A DNA stretch of 64,000 nt from Desulfarculaceae bacterium (GCA_021737145.1 JAIPEN010000004.1:124001-188000), one strand, 5' to 3'; counted from the stretch's first letter, positions 35,936-47,598 are shown. The notes: a model not told the origin generated them from the sequence alone. Translations and numbers: made by a program.

Positions 35936-37129
35936 ATGAAGTATCTCATCCTGGTGGGTGACGGCATGGGCGACGAGCCCCTGGCCGAGCTGGATAACCG
36001 CACTCCCTTGCAGGCGGCGGCCACCCCCAACATGGACCGCCTGGCCAGCCAGGGCCTGTTGGGCCGGGCCCAGACCATTCCCCCGGACAAGGACCCGGGC
36101 TCGGACACGGCCAACATGTCCCTGCTGGGCTACGACCCGGCGGTGTATCACACCGGGCGCTCGCCCATCGAGGCCGCGGCCATGGGCGTGGACCTGGTCC
36201 CGGGCGAAATATCCTTCCGCTGCAACCTGGTCAACCTAGACCTGAACGGCGGCCAGGCGGTGATGGCCGAATATTCGGCCGGGCACATCGACACCCCCAC
36301 CGCGGCCCGTCTCATCGAGACCCTGCAGCGGGAGCTGGGGCGCGACGGCCTTACCTTTCACCCCGGGGTGAGCTACCGCCACCTTCTGGTGTGGCGCGAC
36401 GGCCCCCTGGACGCGGCCACGGTGCCCCCCCACGACCGCTCCGGCCAGAGCGTGGACGACGTGCTGGGCGGCGGCGGCCTGGAGCGCATAACCGAGCTGA
36501 CCCGGGCCTCCTGGCCCATCTTGGCCGATCATCCGGCCAATGCCGAGCGCGTGGCCCAGGGCCTGGTGCCGGCCAACTCCATCTGGCTGTGGGGCCAGGG
36601 CACCAAGCCCGAATATCCCACCTTTGAGCAGCGCTTCGGCCTGGGCGGGGTGGTGGTGAGCGCGGTGGACCTGATCAAGGGGCTGGGGGTGCTGGCCGGG
36701 CTGAGCGTGGTGGATGTGCCCGGAGCCACCGGCTGGCTGGACACCAACTACGCCGGCAAGGTGGCGGCCGCCCTCAAGGGCCTGGAGCACGGCCAGGTGG
36801 CCTATGTGCACGTGGAAGCCCCGGACGAGGCCAGCCACTCGGGCAAGCTGGATCTGAAAATGGAGGCCATCGAGGCCTTTGACGCCCAGGTGGTGGGTCC
36901 GCTCATGGCCGGCCTGGCCGGGCTGGGGCCCCACCGGGTGCTGTTGGTCACGGACCACTTCACTCCCCTGTCCACCCGCACCCACGGCAGGCAGCCGGTG
37001 CCCTACGTGCTCTACGATTCGCTCAAGCCCCGCTCGTCCAACCAGGGCTACAACGAGGCGGACGCGGCCAAGGGCGATCTGGAGAGCCAGGCCCACCGGC
37101 TGGTGGAGCGGCTGGTGGAGGGCTTCTGA
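35936..37129 (+). CDS. cofactor-independent phosphoglycerate mutase, ApgM type
   Basis: 397 residues from ATG 35936 (MKYLILVGDGMGDEP). The metal-binding alkaline-phosphatase-fold motifs include DKDPGSDTANMSLLGYDP and TDHFTPLSTRTHG. The family includes archaeal-type PGMs, but copies next to hom in bacteria have been suggested to act as homoserine kinases in threonine synthesis; the position here, 23 bases after hom and with gpmI already present, fits that idea. It overlaps the thioesterase start by 1 base. Confidence 0.88.
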   Translation: MKYLILVGDGMGDEPLAELDNRTPLQAAATPNMDRLASQGLLGRAQTIPPDKDPGSDTANMSLLGYDPAVYHTGRSPIEAAAMGVDLVPGEISFRCNLVNLDLNGGQAVMAEYSAGHIDTPTAARLIETLQRELGRDGLTFHPGVSYRHLLVWRDGPLDAATVPPHDRSGQSVDDVLGGGGLERITELTRASWPILADHPANAERVAQGLVPANSIWLWGQGTKPEYPTFEQRFGLGGVVVSAVDLIKGLGVLAGLSVVDVPGATGWLDTNYAGKVAAALKGLEHGQVAYVHVEAPDEASHSGKLDLKMEAIEAFDAQVVGPLMAGLAGLGPHRVLLVTDHFTPLSTRTHGRQPVPYVLYDSLKPRSSNQGYNEADAAKGDLESQAHRLVERLVEGF

Positions 37130-37548
37130 TGCACCGGGTGGCGGCAAGGCCCCTGTTCGGCGACGTGGACGCCATGAACGTGGTGTATTACGGCAACTAC
37201 CTCCGCTTTTTCGAGTTAGGCCGGGCCGAGCTGATGCGCTCCACCGGCCGACCCTACACCGAACTGGCCGACGAGGGCCTGCATCTGGCGGTCACCGAAG
37301 CCCACTTGCGTTATCACCAGCCGGCACTTTATGATCAGCTAATTTTCGTGGAAGCCTCGGTGGCCTGGCTGAAAAAGGCCTCCCTGCGCTTCAATTACCG
37401 GATACTGGCCAAGGCCGCCGATGACGGCCAAGACGAAACTCTACTGGCCACCGGATACACGGTGCACGGCTGCGTGGATGCCGAGGGCAAAGTCCGCCCC
37501 CTTCCCGGCTGGGTGGGACCTCTGCTGCAACCGCACCTGGATGGATAA
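37129..37548 (+). CDS. acyl-CoA thioesterase, YbgC/4HBT hot-dog fold
   Basis: 139 residues, start ATG overlapping the previous stop. The hot-dog signature FGDVDAMNVVYYGNYLRFFELGR includes the catalytic aspartate in DVDAMN. It hydrolyses acyl-CoA thioesters. No tol-pal genes are adjacent, so the Tol-linked role of YbgC is not supported by context. Confidence 0.87.
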   Translation: MHRVAARPLFGDVDAMNVVYYGNYLRFFELGRAELMRSTGRPYTELADEGLHLAVTEAHLRYHQPALYDQLIFVEASVAWLKKASLRFNYRILAKAADDGQDETLLATGYTVHGCVDAEGKVRPLPGWVGPLLQPHLDG

Positions 37549-37697
37549 ACCCGGCTTGGTGGTAGGCCAAGCAAGGCGTGTGTTATACTGCATCGATTGT
37601 GTGTCAATAGCCGCCCGCAACCGGCGTAATTCCCAAAGGGCCTCGCCGGGCCCTGCGGGCTTTCTTGTTGTGTTATCAATGTCCTAGGAGGACTACC
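37549..37697 (+). promoter_or_regulatory. leader region of ppdK
   Basis: It contains a clear -10 element TATACT at 37584-37589 without a good -35, then GCCC-TGC-GGGC followed by TTTCTTGTTG near 37650-37671, which resembles a weak terminator. The ribosome site is AGGAGG at 37686-37691. Confidence 0.4.
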
Positions 37698-40445
<2,748 letters not shown>

Positions 40446-40459
40446 CCCTTGCACCAAGC

Positions 40460-40494
40460 GCGGGCCGCACCCTCCTTTGGAGGGTGCGGCCCGC
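40460..40494 (+). terminator. perfect hairpin after ppdK without T tract
   Basis: A perfect 16-base-pair stem with a TTT loop (40460-40475 with 40479-40494). No T run follows, so it may be an mRNA-stabilising or Rho-linked element rather than an intrinsic terminator. It ends 24 bases before the fabH start. Confidence 0.55.
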
Positions 40495-40518
40495 TAGCGC
40501 ATTGCCGCGGAGAGTCCG

Positions 40519-41505
40519 ATGGTCCCCATCCATCTTGCGGGTACCGGTTATTATCTGCCCGAAAAGGTACTGACCAACTACGACCTCGAGCAGACCCTGG
40601 ACACCACCCACGACTGGATCGTCAAGCGAACCGGCGTGAGCGAGCGCCGGGTGGCCGCGCCCGACCAGGCGGCCAGCGATCTGGCTCTGCCCGCCGCCCG
40701 CCAGGCCATGGAAATGGCCGGGGTGGGCGATGGCGACCTGGACTTCATCATCGTGGCCACCATCACCCCGGACACCCACTGCCCCTCGGCGGCCAACTGG
40801 CTGCAGGCCAAGATGGACGCGCCCCAGGCGGTAAGCTTTGACGTGACCGCCGCGTGCAGCGGTTTCGTCTTTGGCCTGGACGTGGCCACCCGCTACATCC
40901 AGACCGGCATGGCCAAGACCGTGCTGGTGGCGGCCAGCGAGGTGATGAGCCGGGTGCAGGACTGGACCGACCGCTCCAACTGCATCCTGTGGGGCGACGG
41001 GGCCGGCGCGGCGGTGCTGACCGCCGGCGAGGGCAACCCTTGCCTGGTGGACACCTATCTGGGAACCGACGGGGCCAACGGACAGAACCTCTTGATGCCC
41101 GGCGGCGGCTCCAAGACCACCCCCATCACCCACGACTCGGTGGACGCCAAGCTGCACAGCCTGAAGATGATCGAGGCCTCGGCCTCGGTGCGGGTGGCGG
41201 TGAAGTACTTCGCCGACTCGGTGACCCTGATGCTGGAGCGCCACGGCCTGACCCTGGACGACGTGGACCACTTCATCCCTCACCAGGCCAACCTGCGCAT
41301 GCTCCAGGCCGTGGCCAAGCGGCTGGGGGTGGACTTCGAGCGTTTCGTCATCACCGTGGAGCGCTACGGCAACATCTCCTCGGCCTCCAGCGCCATCGCC
41401 CTGGCCGAGGCCATGGCCACCGGCCGCATCAAGCCCGGCGACAAGGCGGTAATCACCGTGTTCGGCGGCGGGCTCACCTGGGGCAGCGCCCTGATCCAGT
41501 TCTAG
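40519..41505 (+). CDS. fabH: beta-ketoacyl-ACP synthase III
   Basis: 328 residues. The thiolase fold has active C113 in TAACSGF, H255 in PHQAN and N285 in GNISSAS, the FabH Cys-His-Asn triad. It condenses acetyl-CoA with malonyl-ACP to start fatty acid synthesis. It lies outside the fab operon, between ppdK and an unrelated gene on the other strand. A related KAS III with another acyl starter is possible. Confidence 0.92.
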   Translation: MVPIHLAGTGYYLPEKVLTNYDLEQTLDTTHDWIVKRTGVSERRVAAPDQAASDLALPAARQAMEMAGVGDGDLDFIIVATITPDTHCPSAANWLQAKMDAPQAVSFDVTAACSGFVFGLDVATRYIQTGMAKTVLVAASEVMSRVQDWTDRSNCILWGDGAGAAVLTAGEGNPCLVDTYLGTDGANGQNLLMPGGGSKTTPITHDSVDAKLHSLKMIEASASVRVAVKYFADSVTLMLERHGLTLDDVDHFIPHQANLRMLQAVAKRLGVDFERFVITVERYGNISSASSAIALAEAMATGRIKPGDKAVITVFGGGLTWGSALIQF

Positions 41506-41526
41506 CCGCCCCGCCCCAAGGCATCT

Positions 41527-41560
41527 TAGCCCCGTCCGCTCAGCGCGGCGGGGCTATTGC
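41527..41560 (+). terminator. probable terminator after fabH
   Basis: An 8-base-pair stem TAGCCCCG (41527-41534) with CGGGGCTA (41549-41556), then TTGC-ATTTC. A second, AT-rich hairpin GTTTAT-CGA-ATAAAC lies at 41601-41615 before the convergent DHH gene. Confidence 0.5.
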
Positions 41561-41673
41561 ATTTCATGCCATACTGTTCTTTTAATTTAGCCAGTTAAGA
41601 GTTTATCGAATAAACTACTTTAACTTTTATTGGCTGCTGAATCGGGGCTCTGGAGCTTGCCGGAGAGGGCGGA

Positions 41674-42711
41674 TCAGCTTTTTTTGGCTGGAGCGGCCGC
41701 CTTGCTCAGGCGGCGCATGACAAAGCGGGCCATGGACTCGTCGGTGACTTCCTTGCAGGATTTTTTTACCGCCGCGATGGGTATCTCGGCCCGGGCCATG
41801 GCCTTGTGCCCCCCGGCCGGGCCCACGTCGCCAAAGGCGGCCTCGGCGATGGTGCCCACGTTGGTGCGGTAGGCCGCGCTGCGCATGATCACCACCAGCT
41901 TGTCCTGGTGCACCCCGCTCACCGCGCAGGTGTCCACCGAATCCACTCGCAGGAAAAAGTCCGCGATCTGCACCAGGTTGTCCGGGGAGGACACGTTGCC
42001 CAGGTGCACGTACATGGAGTGCTTGCGCACCACGAAGCGGTCCAGGGCCAAATGCAACAGGGCCAGGTCCTTGAGGCGCATCTCGCTGAACTCGATCTTG
42101 CGCAGCACCGAGCCGTTGGCCTTGGGGAACAAATATTGGAAGGCCTGCACGTCTTCGAGCAGGGAGGGACGGCCGAAGCTGGCCGTGTCGGTCTTGATGC
42201 CGTAGGTCAGGGCCGTGGCCAGGCGGCTGGAGGGCTTGATGCGCGCGCCCCTGAGATACTCGGTCATCATGCTGGAGGTGGCCCCGTAACGGGGGCGAAT
42301 GTCCACCAGGCCGGCCGCGCCCGAGGCGTCGCCCAGGGGATGGTGATCGATGATCACATCCAGCTTGAGGGAGGCGAAGGACTCATGGTGGTGGGGCTGG
42401 CTGTCGAGCATCACCTTCTTGCTGAAGGCCTCGGGGTCCACCTCGTCCAGGGGGGTCAAGGGAATGGAGAGCAGGCGCACCATGGCCAGGTTGTCCGGCC
42501 GGGTGATGGTGTTCACGTGGGCGATGGTCAGGTTGGCCACCCTGCGCCACAGCAGGCGCTTGAAGGCCAGGGCCGAGGCCAGGGCGTCGGGATCGGCCGC
42601 GATGACGATGAGCACGCGGTCCTCGGCCTCGAAGCGCCCCAGCAGGCGCTTGGCCAGATCAGCCGGGCGGCGGCTTTTGGCCGCAGTTTTGCCATTGGCC
42701 TTTTTGGCCAT
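41674..42711 (-). CDS. DHH family phosphoesterase
   Basis: 345 residues from ATG 42711 (GGGGAG 5 bases upstream). Motifs: AADPDALASALA near the start, DVIIDHHPLGD for metal binding, and the C-terminal DHHA1 motif GGHKAMARAEIP. Family members hydrolyse small phosphodiesters or nanoRNAs (NrnA, GdpP-like). The first motif reads DPDALAS instead of the usual DPDAIGS, within family variation. The N-terminus is basic. Single gene, convergent with fabH. The substrate is unknown. Confidence 0.85.
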   Translation of the reverse strand: MAKKANGKTAAKSRRPADLAKRLLGRFEAEDRVLIVIAADPDALASALAFKRLLWRRVANLTIAHVNTITRPDNLAMVRLLSIPLTPLDEVDPEAFSKKVMLDSQPHHHESFASLKLDVIIDHHPLGDASGAAGLVDIRPRYGATSSMMTEYLRGARIKPSSRLATALTYGIKTDTASFGRPSLLEDVQAFQYLFPKANGSVLRKIEFSEMRLKDLALLHLALDRFVVRKHSMYVHLGNVSSPDNLVQIADFFLRVDSVDTCAVSGVHQDKLVVIMRSAAYRTNVGTIAEAAFGDVGPAGGHKAMARAEIPIAAVKKSCKEVTDESMARFVMRRLSKAAAPAKKS

Positions 42712-42819
42712 GCGCACTCCCCTTGAAAATACAAATGCCCCTCATCAAGACGATCGGGGCGAGTAAAACCATATCACCCGCGCGGCGCCCAAACAAGAGC
42801 CCCGCGCACAACCTGTCGC

Positions 42820-42848
42820 TTGACTGGAGCTTCGTCCACGATTAAAGT
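42820..42848 (+). promoter_or_regulatory. promoter for the carboxyltransferase gene
   Basis: TTGACT (42820-42825) and TAAAGT (42843-42848), spacer 17 bases, in an AT-rich stretch; about 100 bases of leader before the start at 42955. Confidence 0.6.
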
Positions 42849-42954
42849 AGTAATTTTTGTATTTGGCCATATTCGGGCGAGGATGGCCAGATTGGCAATG
42901 CTAATCCTCAACACAGTCCGGACCAAGGCCGGAACTAATAAGGAGGGGACACAA

Positions 42955-44451
42955 GTGGCGCAAGAATCGGATTGGGGGGGTAACCCAACCCCGCTGAAAA
43001 TTGAAGATCTCACTCTGCGCGACGGCACCCAAAGCCTGTTCGCCACCCGCATGCGCACCGAGGACATGATCCCGGCCATCGAGCTGATGGACGAGGCCGG
43101 TTTCTGGGCCATGGAGGTGTGGGGCGGGGCCACCTTTGACTCCATGAGCCGTTTCCTGGGAGAAGACCCCTGGGAACGCCCCCGCACCCTGCGAAAATAC
43201 GCTCCCAAGACTCCCTTTGCCATGCTGCTGCGCGGCCAGAACCTGGTGGGCTACCGCAACTACGCCGACGACGTGGCCAAGGAGTTCGTGGACCTGTCTT
43301 GCGAGGCGGGCATCAATGTGTTCCGCGTGTTCGACGCGCTCAACGACTACCGCAACTTCGAGACGGTGGTGGAGCGCATCAAGGCCAACGGCGAGCACTT
43401 CCAGGGCACCATCTGCTATTCCCTGACCGAGCGCAAGATGGGCGGCCCGGTGTTCAACCTGGAGTACTACCTGGACAAGGCCAAGCAGCTCGAGGCCATG
43501 GGCGCGGACAGCATCTGCATCAAGGACATGGCCGGGCTCATTGCGCCTTATGACGCCTACAACCTGGTCAGCGCCCTCAAAAAAGCCACCGACACCCCCA
43601 TTCACCTGCACAGCCACTACACCAGCGGCATGGCCTGCATGAGCATGCTCAAGGCGGCCGAGGCGGGCGTGGACATCATCGACACCTGCGTGGCGCCTTT
43701 TGCCCTGCGCACCAGCCACCCGGCGGTGGAGCCGATCATGGTGGCCCTGGAAGGCACCCCGCGCGACACCGGCCTGGACCTGGGGCTGATGCTCAAGGTG
43801 GCCCACGAGTTGGAGAAGGTGGCTCCCAAGTACCGCGACTACTGGATGCCCAACAAGATGTCGCCCATCGACACCGGCGTGCTGGTGCACCAGGTGCCCG
43901 GCGGCATGATCTCCAACCTGCAAAGCCAGCTCCGCGATGCCAACGCCCTGGACCGCATCGACGAGGTGTACGAGGAAGTGGCCCACACCCGCGACGAGCT
44001 GGGCACCCCTCCCCTGGTGACTCCCACCAGCCAAATCGTGGGCGTGCAGGCGGTCTTGAACGTCTTGTTCGGCAAGTACAAGATGGTGACCAACGAGACC
44101 AAGGGCCTGGCCTACGGCCTCTACGGCAAGACCCCCACCAAGGTGGACCCCGAGCTTCGCGCCAAGATCCTCAAGGGCTACAAGTACGGCAAGGACCCCT
44201 TTGACGCCCGGCCGGCCGACATCCTGGATCCGGAGATGGACGCGGCCAAGGAGCGGGTAAAGGACATCCCGGACACGGACAAGTTCGACGTGATGACCGC
44301 GGCCATCTACGACCAGACCGGCACCGAGTTCGTCAAGATCAAGCACGGGGTCATCCCCCGGCCCCCGGCCATGGAGCCCAAGACCCTGGAGCAGGTCAAG
44401 GCCGAGGATGAGGCCCTGGCCAAGTGCAAGAAGGAGCTGCTGGCCAAGTAA
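42955..44451 (+). CDS. pyruvate carboxylase subunit B / oxaloacetate decarboxylase alpha-type carboxyltransferase
   Basis: 498 residues from GTG 42955 behind AAGGAGG; the open frame upstream to 42820 overlaps the promoter. HMGL-like TIM barrel with LTLRDGTQS (19-27), the carbamylated-lysine type region DSICIKDMAGL and the metal site HLHSHYTSG, followed by the PycB/OadA C-terminal conserved domain. There is no biotinyl domain (no AMKM motif), so the biotin carrier must be a separate protein. No biotin carboxylase or membrane decarboxylase subunit is adjacent. A strong terminator follows. Confidence 0.9.
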   Translation: MAQESDWGGNPTPLKIEDLTLRDGTQSLFATRMRTEDMIPAIELMDEAGFWAMEVWGGATFDSMSRFLGEDPWERPRTLRKYAPKTPFAMLLRGQNLVGYRNYADDVAKEFVDLSCEAGINVFRVFDALNDYRNFETVVERIKANGEHFQGTICYSLTERKMGGPVFNLEYYLDKAKQLEAMGADSICIKDMAGLIAPYDAYNLVSALKKATDTPIHLHSHYTSGMACMSMLKAAEAGVDIIDTCVAPFALRTSHPAVEPIMVALEGTPRDTGLDLGLMLKVAHELEKVAPKYRDYWMPNKMSPIDTGVLVHQVPGGMISNLQSQLRDANALDRIDEVYEEVAHTRDELGTPPLVTPTSQIVGVQAVLNVLFGKYKMVTNETKGLAYGLYGKTPTKVDPELRAKILKGYKYGKDPFDARPADILDPEMDAAKERVKDIPDTDKFDVMTAAIYDQTGTEFVKIKHGVIPRPPAMEPKTLEQVKAEDEALAKCKKELLAK

Positions 44452-44481
44452 TCAAGGCCCCGGCTTTGCGAAAAAGCGACA

Positions 44482-44518
44482 CCCGCCGCCCCGGCCATCC
44501 GGGGCGGCGGGTTTTTTT
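44482..44518 (+). terminator. Rho-independent terminator after the carboxyltransferase
   Basis: A 13-base-pair GC stem (44482-44494 with 44499-44511), loop CCAT, then seven Ts (44512-44518). One of the best terminators in the window. Confidence 0.92.
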
Positions 44519-44627
44519 GTGTCCCGCTTCGGGTTGGCAAAAGCCTTACAATGGAATCAGGGCTGAGTGCGTATAGCTCCCGGCACTGCCCACAGCGGAA
44601 TTTCCCGCCTCAACCCAAGGAAGCCCC

Positions 44628-45407
44628 ATGAAAACGAAATACGCGATAACTCTGGCAGCGGCCCTGTTCCTGGCCCTTTCCTGCCTGGCCCCGGCCCTGG
44701 CCGCCGGCCGGCCGGACAAGCCTTCGCCTGAAAAGGTTTTGCAAATGCTCCAGGCGGGCAACGCCCGTTTCGTGGCGGGAAAGATGCACCGGATCAACCA
44801 GGACCAGGCCCGCATCGAGATGGCCAACGCGGCCGACCAGGGCGAGCACGCCTTTGCCACCATCCTGAGCTGCTCGGACTCGCGGGTGCCGGTGGAGCTT
44901 ATCTTCGACACCGGCATCATGGACCTGTTCGTGGTGCGGGTGGCGGGCAACGTGGTGCGCACCGATGAGGCCGGCTCCATCGAGTACGGCCTGGCCCATG
45001 TGCACACCCCGGTGCTGGTGGTGCTGGGGCACACCCGCTGCGGCGCGGTGACCGCGGTGGCCCAGGAGGTCCAGGGCCACGGCCACGCCCTGGAGCGCAA
45101 CATCCCGCCCCTGGTGGCGCCCATCGTCCCGGCGGTCAAGGCGGCCATGCAGGCACACCCCTCGGCCAAGGGCGCGGCCATCGTGCCCTATGCCATTGAG
45201 CAGAACGTGTGGCAGGCCATCAGCGACCTGTTCGTGATGAGCCCGGCCACCCGCGATCTGGTCAAGGCCAACAAGGTCATGGTGGTGGGGGCCATCTACG
45301 ACCTGGCCGACGGCAAGGTCCACTGGCTGCCCCAGGATCAGGTGGGGCGGATATTGGCCGCGGCCGAGAAAAACCCCCAGCGGGCCACCGAGGCCATGGC
45401 CAAGTAG
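44628..45407 (+). CDS. beta-class carbonic anhydrase, exported
   Basis: 259 residues with a signal peptide (about 1-26, ALAA cleavage). Zinc ligands C82 in CSDSRVP, H135 and C138 in GHTRCGA; the D84-R86 dyad is present. It interconverts CO2 and bicarbonate, here outside the cytoplasm. Single gene between two terminators. An exported beta-CA can help bicarbonate/CO2 balance at the envelope in a CO2-using or CO2-producing anaerobe. Confidence 0.93.
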   Translation: MKTKYAITLAAALFLALSCLAPALAAGRPDKPSPEKVLQMLQAGNARFVAGKMHRINQDQARIEMANAADQGEHAFATILSCSDSRVPVELIFDTGIMDLFVVRVAGNVVRTDEAGSIEYGLAHVHTPVLVVLGHTRCGAVTAVAQEVQGHGHALERNIPPLVAPIVPAVKAAMQAHPSAKGAAIVPYAIEQNVWQAISDLFVMSPATRDLVKANKVMVVGAIYDLADGKVHWLPQDQVGRILAAAEKNPQRATEAMAK

Positions 45408-45435
45408 CCAGGCGGCAATCTGGCGAGACGACCAC

Positions 45436-45466
45436 CGCCGTCCCGGCCAACCGGGGCGGCGTTTTT
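45436..45466 (+). terminator. Rho-independent terminator after carbonic anhydrase
   Basis: An 11-base-pair stem (45436-45446 with 45451-45461, one G-T pair), loop CCAA, then five Ts. Confidence 0.85.
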
Positions 45467-45572
45467 GTGAATTATCTCCGCTTGTGCCGGGCAGGGGAAA
45501 TAGGTAGTTTTTAGATAAGCGTTCTCCCCGGCGAGGCGCGGCCAAACCCAACCAAACACCCAGGAGCCGGTT

Positions 45573-46088
45573 ATGCTCGACCAAAAAATGGAGGCCGCCA
45601 TCAACGGCCAGATCAACGCCGAGATCTATTCGGCCTATCTGTACATGTCCATGGCCACCTGGTTCGACGCCCAGCAGCTCCCGGGCATGTCCCACTGGAT
45701 GCGGGTGCAGGCCCAGGAGGAATGGTCCCACACCTTCAAGTTCTACAAGTACGTGAACGAGCGCGGCGGACGGGTGACCCTGGGGGCCATCGACGGACCG
45801 CCCACCGAGTGGGACTCCCCCCTGGCCGTGTTCGAGGCCGTGGCCGCCCACGAGGCCAAGGTGACCGGGCTGATCAACGGCCTGATGGACCTGGCCCTGG
45901 AGATCCGCGACCACGCCAGCAGCAGCTTTTTGCAGTGGTTCATTGACGAGCAGGTGGAGGAGGAGGCCTCGGCCGCGGACATGGTGGGCAAGATGAAGCA
46001 CGCCGCGACCAATCCGGGCACCATCCTCATGCTGGACAACGAGCTGGCCGCCCGGGTCTTCAATCCACCCGTCTGGCTGAATATCTAA
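45573..46088 (+). CDS. ferritin
   Basis: 171 residues, FtnA-type four-helix protein. Ferroxidase residues are visible: E17, E50, H53, E94 and Q127. There is no haem-binding Met pattern of bacterioferritin. It stores iron as a 24-mer in the cytoplasm and protects against oxygen stress. It precedes the multihaem cytochrome by 19 bases and may share its transcript. Confidence 0.94.
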   Translation: MLDQKMEAAINGQINAEIYSAYLYMSMATWFDAQQLPGMSHWMRVQAQEEWSHTFKFYKYVNERGGRVTLGAIDGPPTEWDSPLAVFEAVAAHEAKVTGLINGLMDLALEIRDHASSSFLQWFIDEQVEEEASAADMVGKMKHAATNPGTILMLDNELAARVFNPPVWLNI

Positions 46089-46107
46089 ACGCGCCCGAGG
46101 AGTCGCC

Positions 46108-47598
46108 ATGCGCCCCCTGCTTTGCCTGTTGGCCTGTCTCTGTCTGCTGGTTTTGCTGAGCGCGCCGGCCGCCCGAGCCGGGGCTCCCATTAGCGAGGCC
46201 ACCCAGGCCTGCCTGGACTGTCACAACGAGGCCACCCCGGGCATCGTGGCTGACTGGAAACGGGGGCGCATGTCCAGCAAGACCCCGGCCCAGGCCCTCA
46301 AGGAGCCGGAGGCGGCCCGCCGGGTGTCGGCCAAAAGCATCCCGGCCAAGCTGATGAAGGTGGCCGTGGGCTGCGCCGAGTGCCACACCCTGAACCCCAA
46401 GACCCACGCCGACACCTTTGAGCACGGCGACGCGCAGGTTCACGTGGTGGTGAGTCCCAAGGACTGCGCCACCTGCCACCCCACCGAAGAAAAGCAGTAC
46501 GGCAAGAACCTCATGGCCCACGCCCGGGGCAACCTCATCAACAACCCGATTTACATGAACCTGGCTGACCAGGTGAACGGGGTGATGAGCGTGAAGGGGC
46601 GCAAGGTGGCCATGGCCAAGCCCCACCCGGCCAGCGAGGCCGAGTCGTGTTTGTATTGCCACGGCACCGAGGTGAAGGTGCTGGGCAAGGTGACCCGCGA
46701 GGATCCCAACTTTGGAGAAATGAGCTTTCCCAAGCTCTCCGGCTGGCCCAACCGGGGGGTGGGGCGCAAGAACCCGGACAACAGCCTGGGCTCCTGCTCG
46801 GCCTGCCACACCCGCCACCAGTTCGCCATCGAGATGGCCCGCTCGCCCTACACCTGCTCCGAGTGCCACAAGGGGCCCGACGTGCCGGTGTACAAGGTCT
46901 ATCAGGTGTCCAAGCACGGCAACATCTTTTACGCCATGCACAAGCAGTGGGACATGGCCAAGGTGCCCTGGACTCCGGGCAAGGACTTCAGCGCGCCCAC
47001 CTGCGCGGCCTGCCACGCCAGCCTGCTGGTGGACGCGGCGGGCAACCAGATCGCCGCCCGCAGCCACCAGATGACCGACCGCATCTGGGTGCGCCTGCTG
47101 GGCCTGATCTACTCCCACCCCATGCCCAAGGAACCCGAGACCTGGAAGATCAAGAACGCGGGCGGTGTGACCCTGGCCACCACCCTGGGCGGCCAGCCGG
47201 CATCCAAGTTCCTCATCGGCCCGGCCGAACAGGCCAAGCGCAAGGCGGCCATGGCCAAGGTCTGCGGCTCCTGCCACAGCCAGGGATGGGTGCAGGGGCA
47301 GTTCGCCCGCCTGGAGCAGAGCAACAAGGACGCGGACGCCATGGTGCTGGCCGCCACCCGCCTGATGCAGGAGGCCTGGGACCAGGGCCTGGCCTCGGGC
47401 CCGGCCCAGGGCAAGAGCCCGTTCGACGAGTTCATCGAGCGGGTGTGGACCCAGCAGTGGCTCTTTTACGCCAACTCCACCCGCTTCGCCTCGGCCATGA
47501 TGGGCGCGGACATGGGGGTGTTTGACCAAGGGCGCTGGGAGCTGGGCAAAACCGTGCTTCAGATGCACGACTGGATCAAGATTCGCCAGAAGAAGTAG
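46108..47598 (+). CDS. octaheme c-type cytochrome of the hydroxylamine oxidoreductase (HAO) family
   Basis: 496 residues with a signal peptide (about 1-25). Eight CxxCH haem sites are at C35, C89, C120, C181, C230, C250, C299 and C386. The spacing and segments such as SKHGNIFYAMH, SAPTCAACH and the end SAMMGADMGVFDQGRWEL fit HAO-like cytochromes. The position that carries the cross-linking Tyr of true HAO appears to be Met (GADM), which argues for the reductive epsilon-HAO type (nitrite or hydroxylamine reduction). This is a memory-based comparison and needs an alignment. It is periplasmic. Confidence 0.88.
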   Translation: MRPLLCLLACLCLLVLLSAPAARAGAPISEATQACLDCHNEATPGIVADWKRGRMSSKTPAQALKEPEAARRVSAKSIPAKLMKVAVGCAECHTLNPKTHADTFEHGDAQVHVVVSPKDCATCHPTEEKQYGKNLMAHARGNLINNPIYMNLADQVNGVMSVKGRKVAMAKPHPASEAESCLYCHGTEVKVLGKVTREDPNFGEMSFPKLSGWPNRGVGRKNPDNSLGSCSACHTRHQFAIEMARSPYTCSECHKGPDVPVYKVYQVSKHGNIFYAMHKQWDMAKVPWTPGKDFSAPTCAACHASLLVDAAGNQIAARSHQMTDRIWVRLLGLIYSHPMPKEPETWKIKNAGGVTLATTLGGQPASKFLIGPAEQAKRKAAMAKVCGSCHSQGWVQGQFARLEQSNKDADAMVLAATRLMQEAWDQGLASGPAQGKSPFDEFIERVWTQQWLFYANSTRFASAMMGADMGVFDQGRWELGKTVLQMHDWIKIRQKK

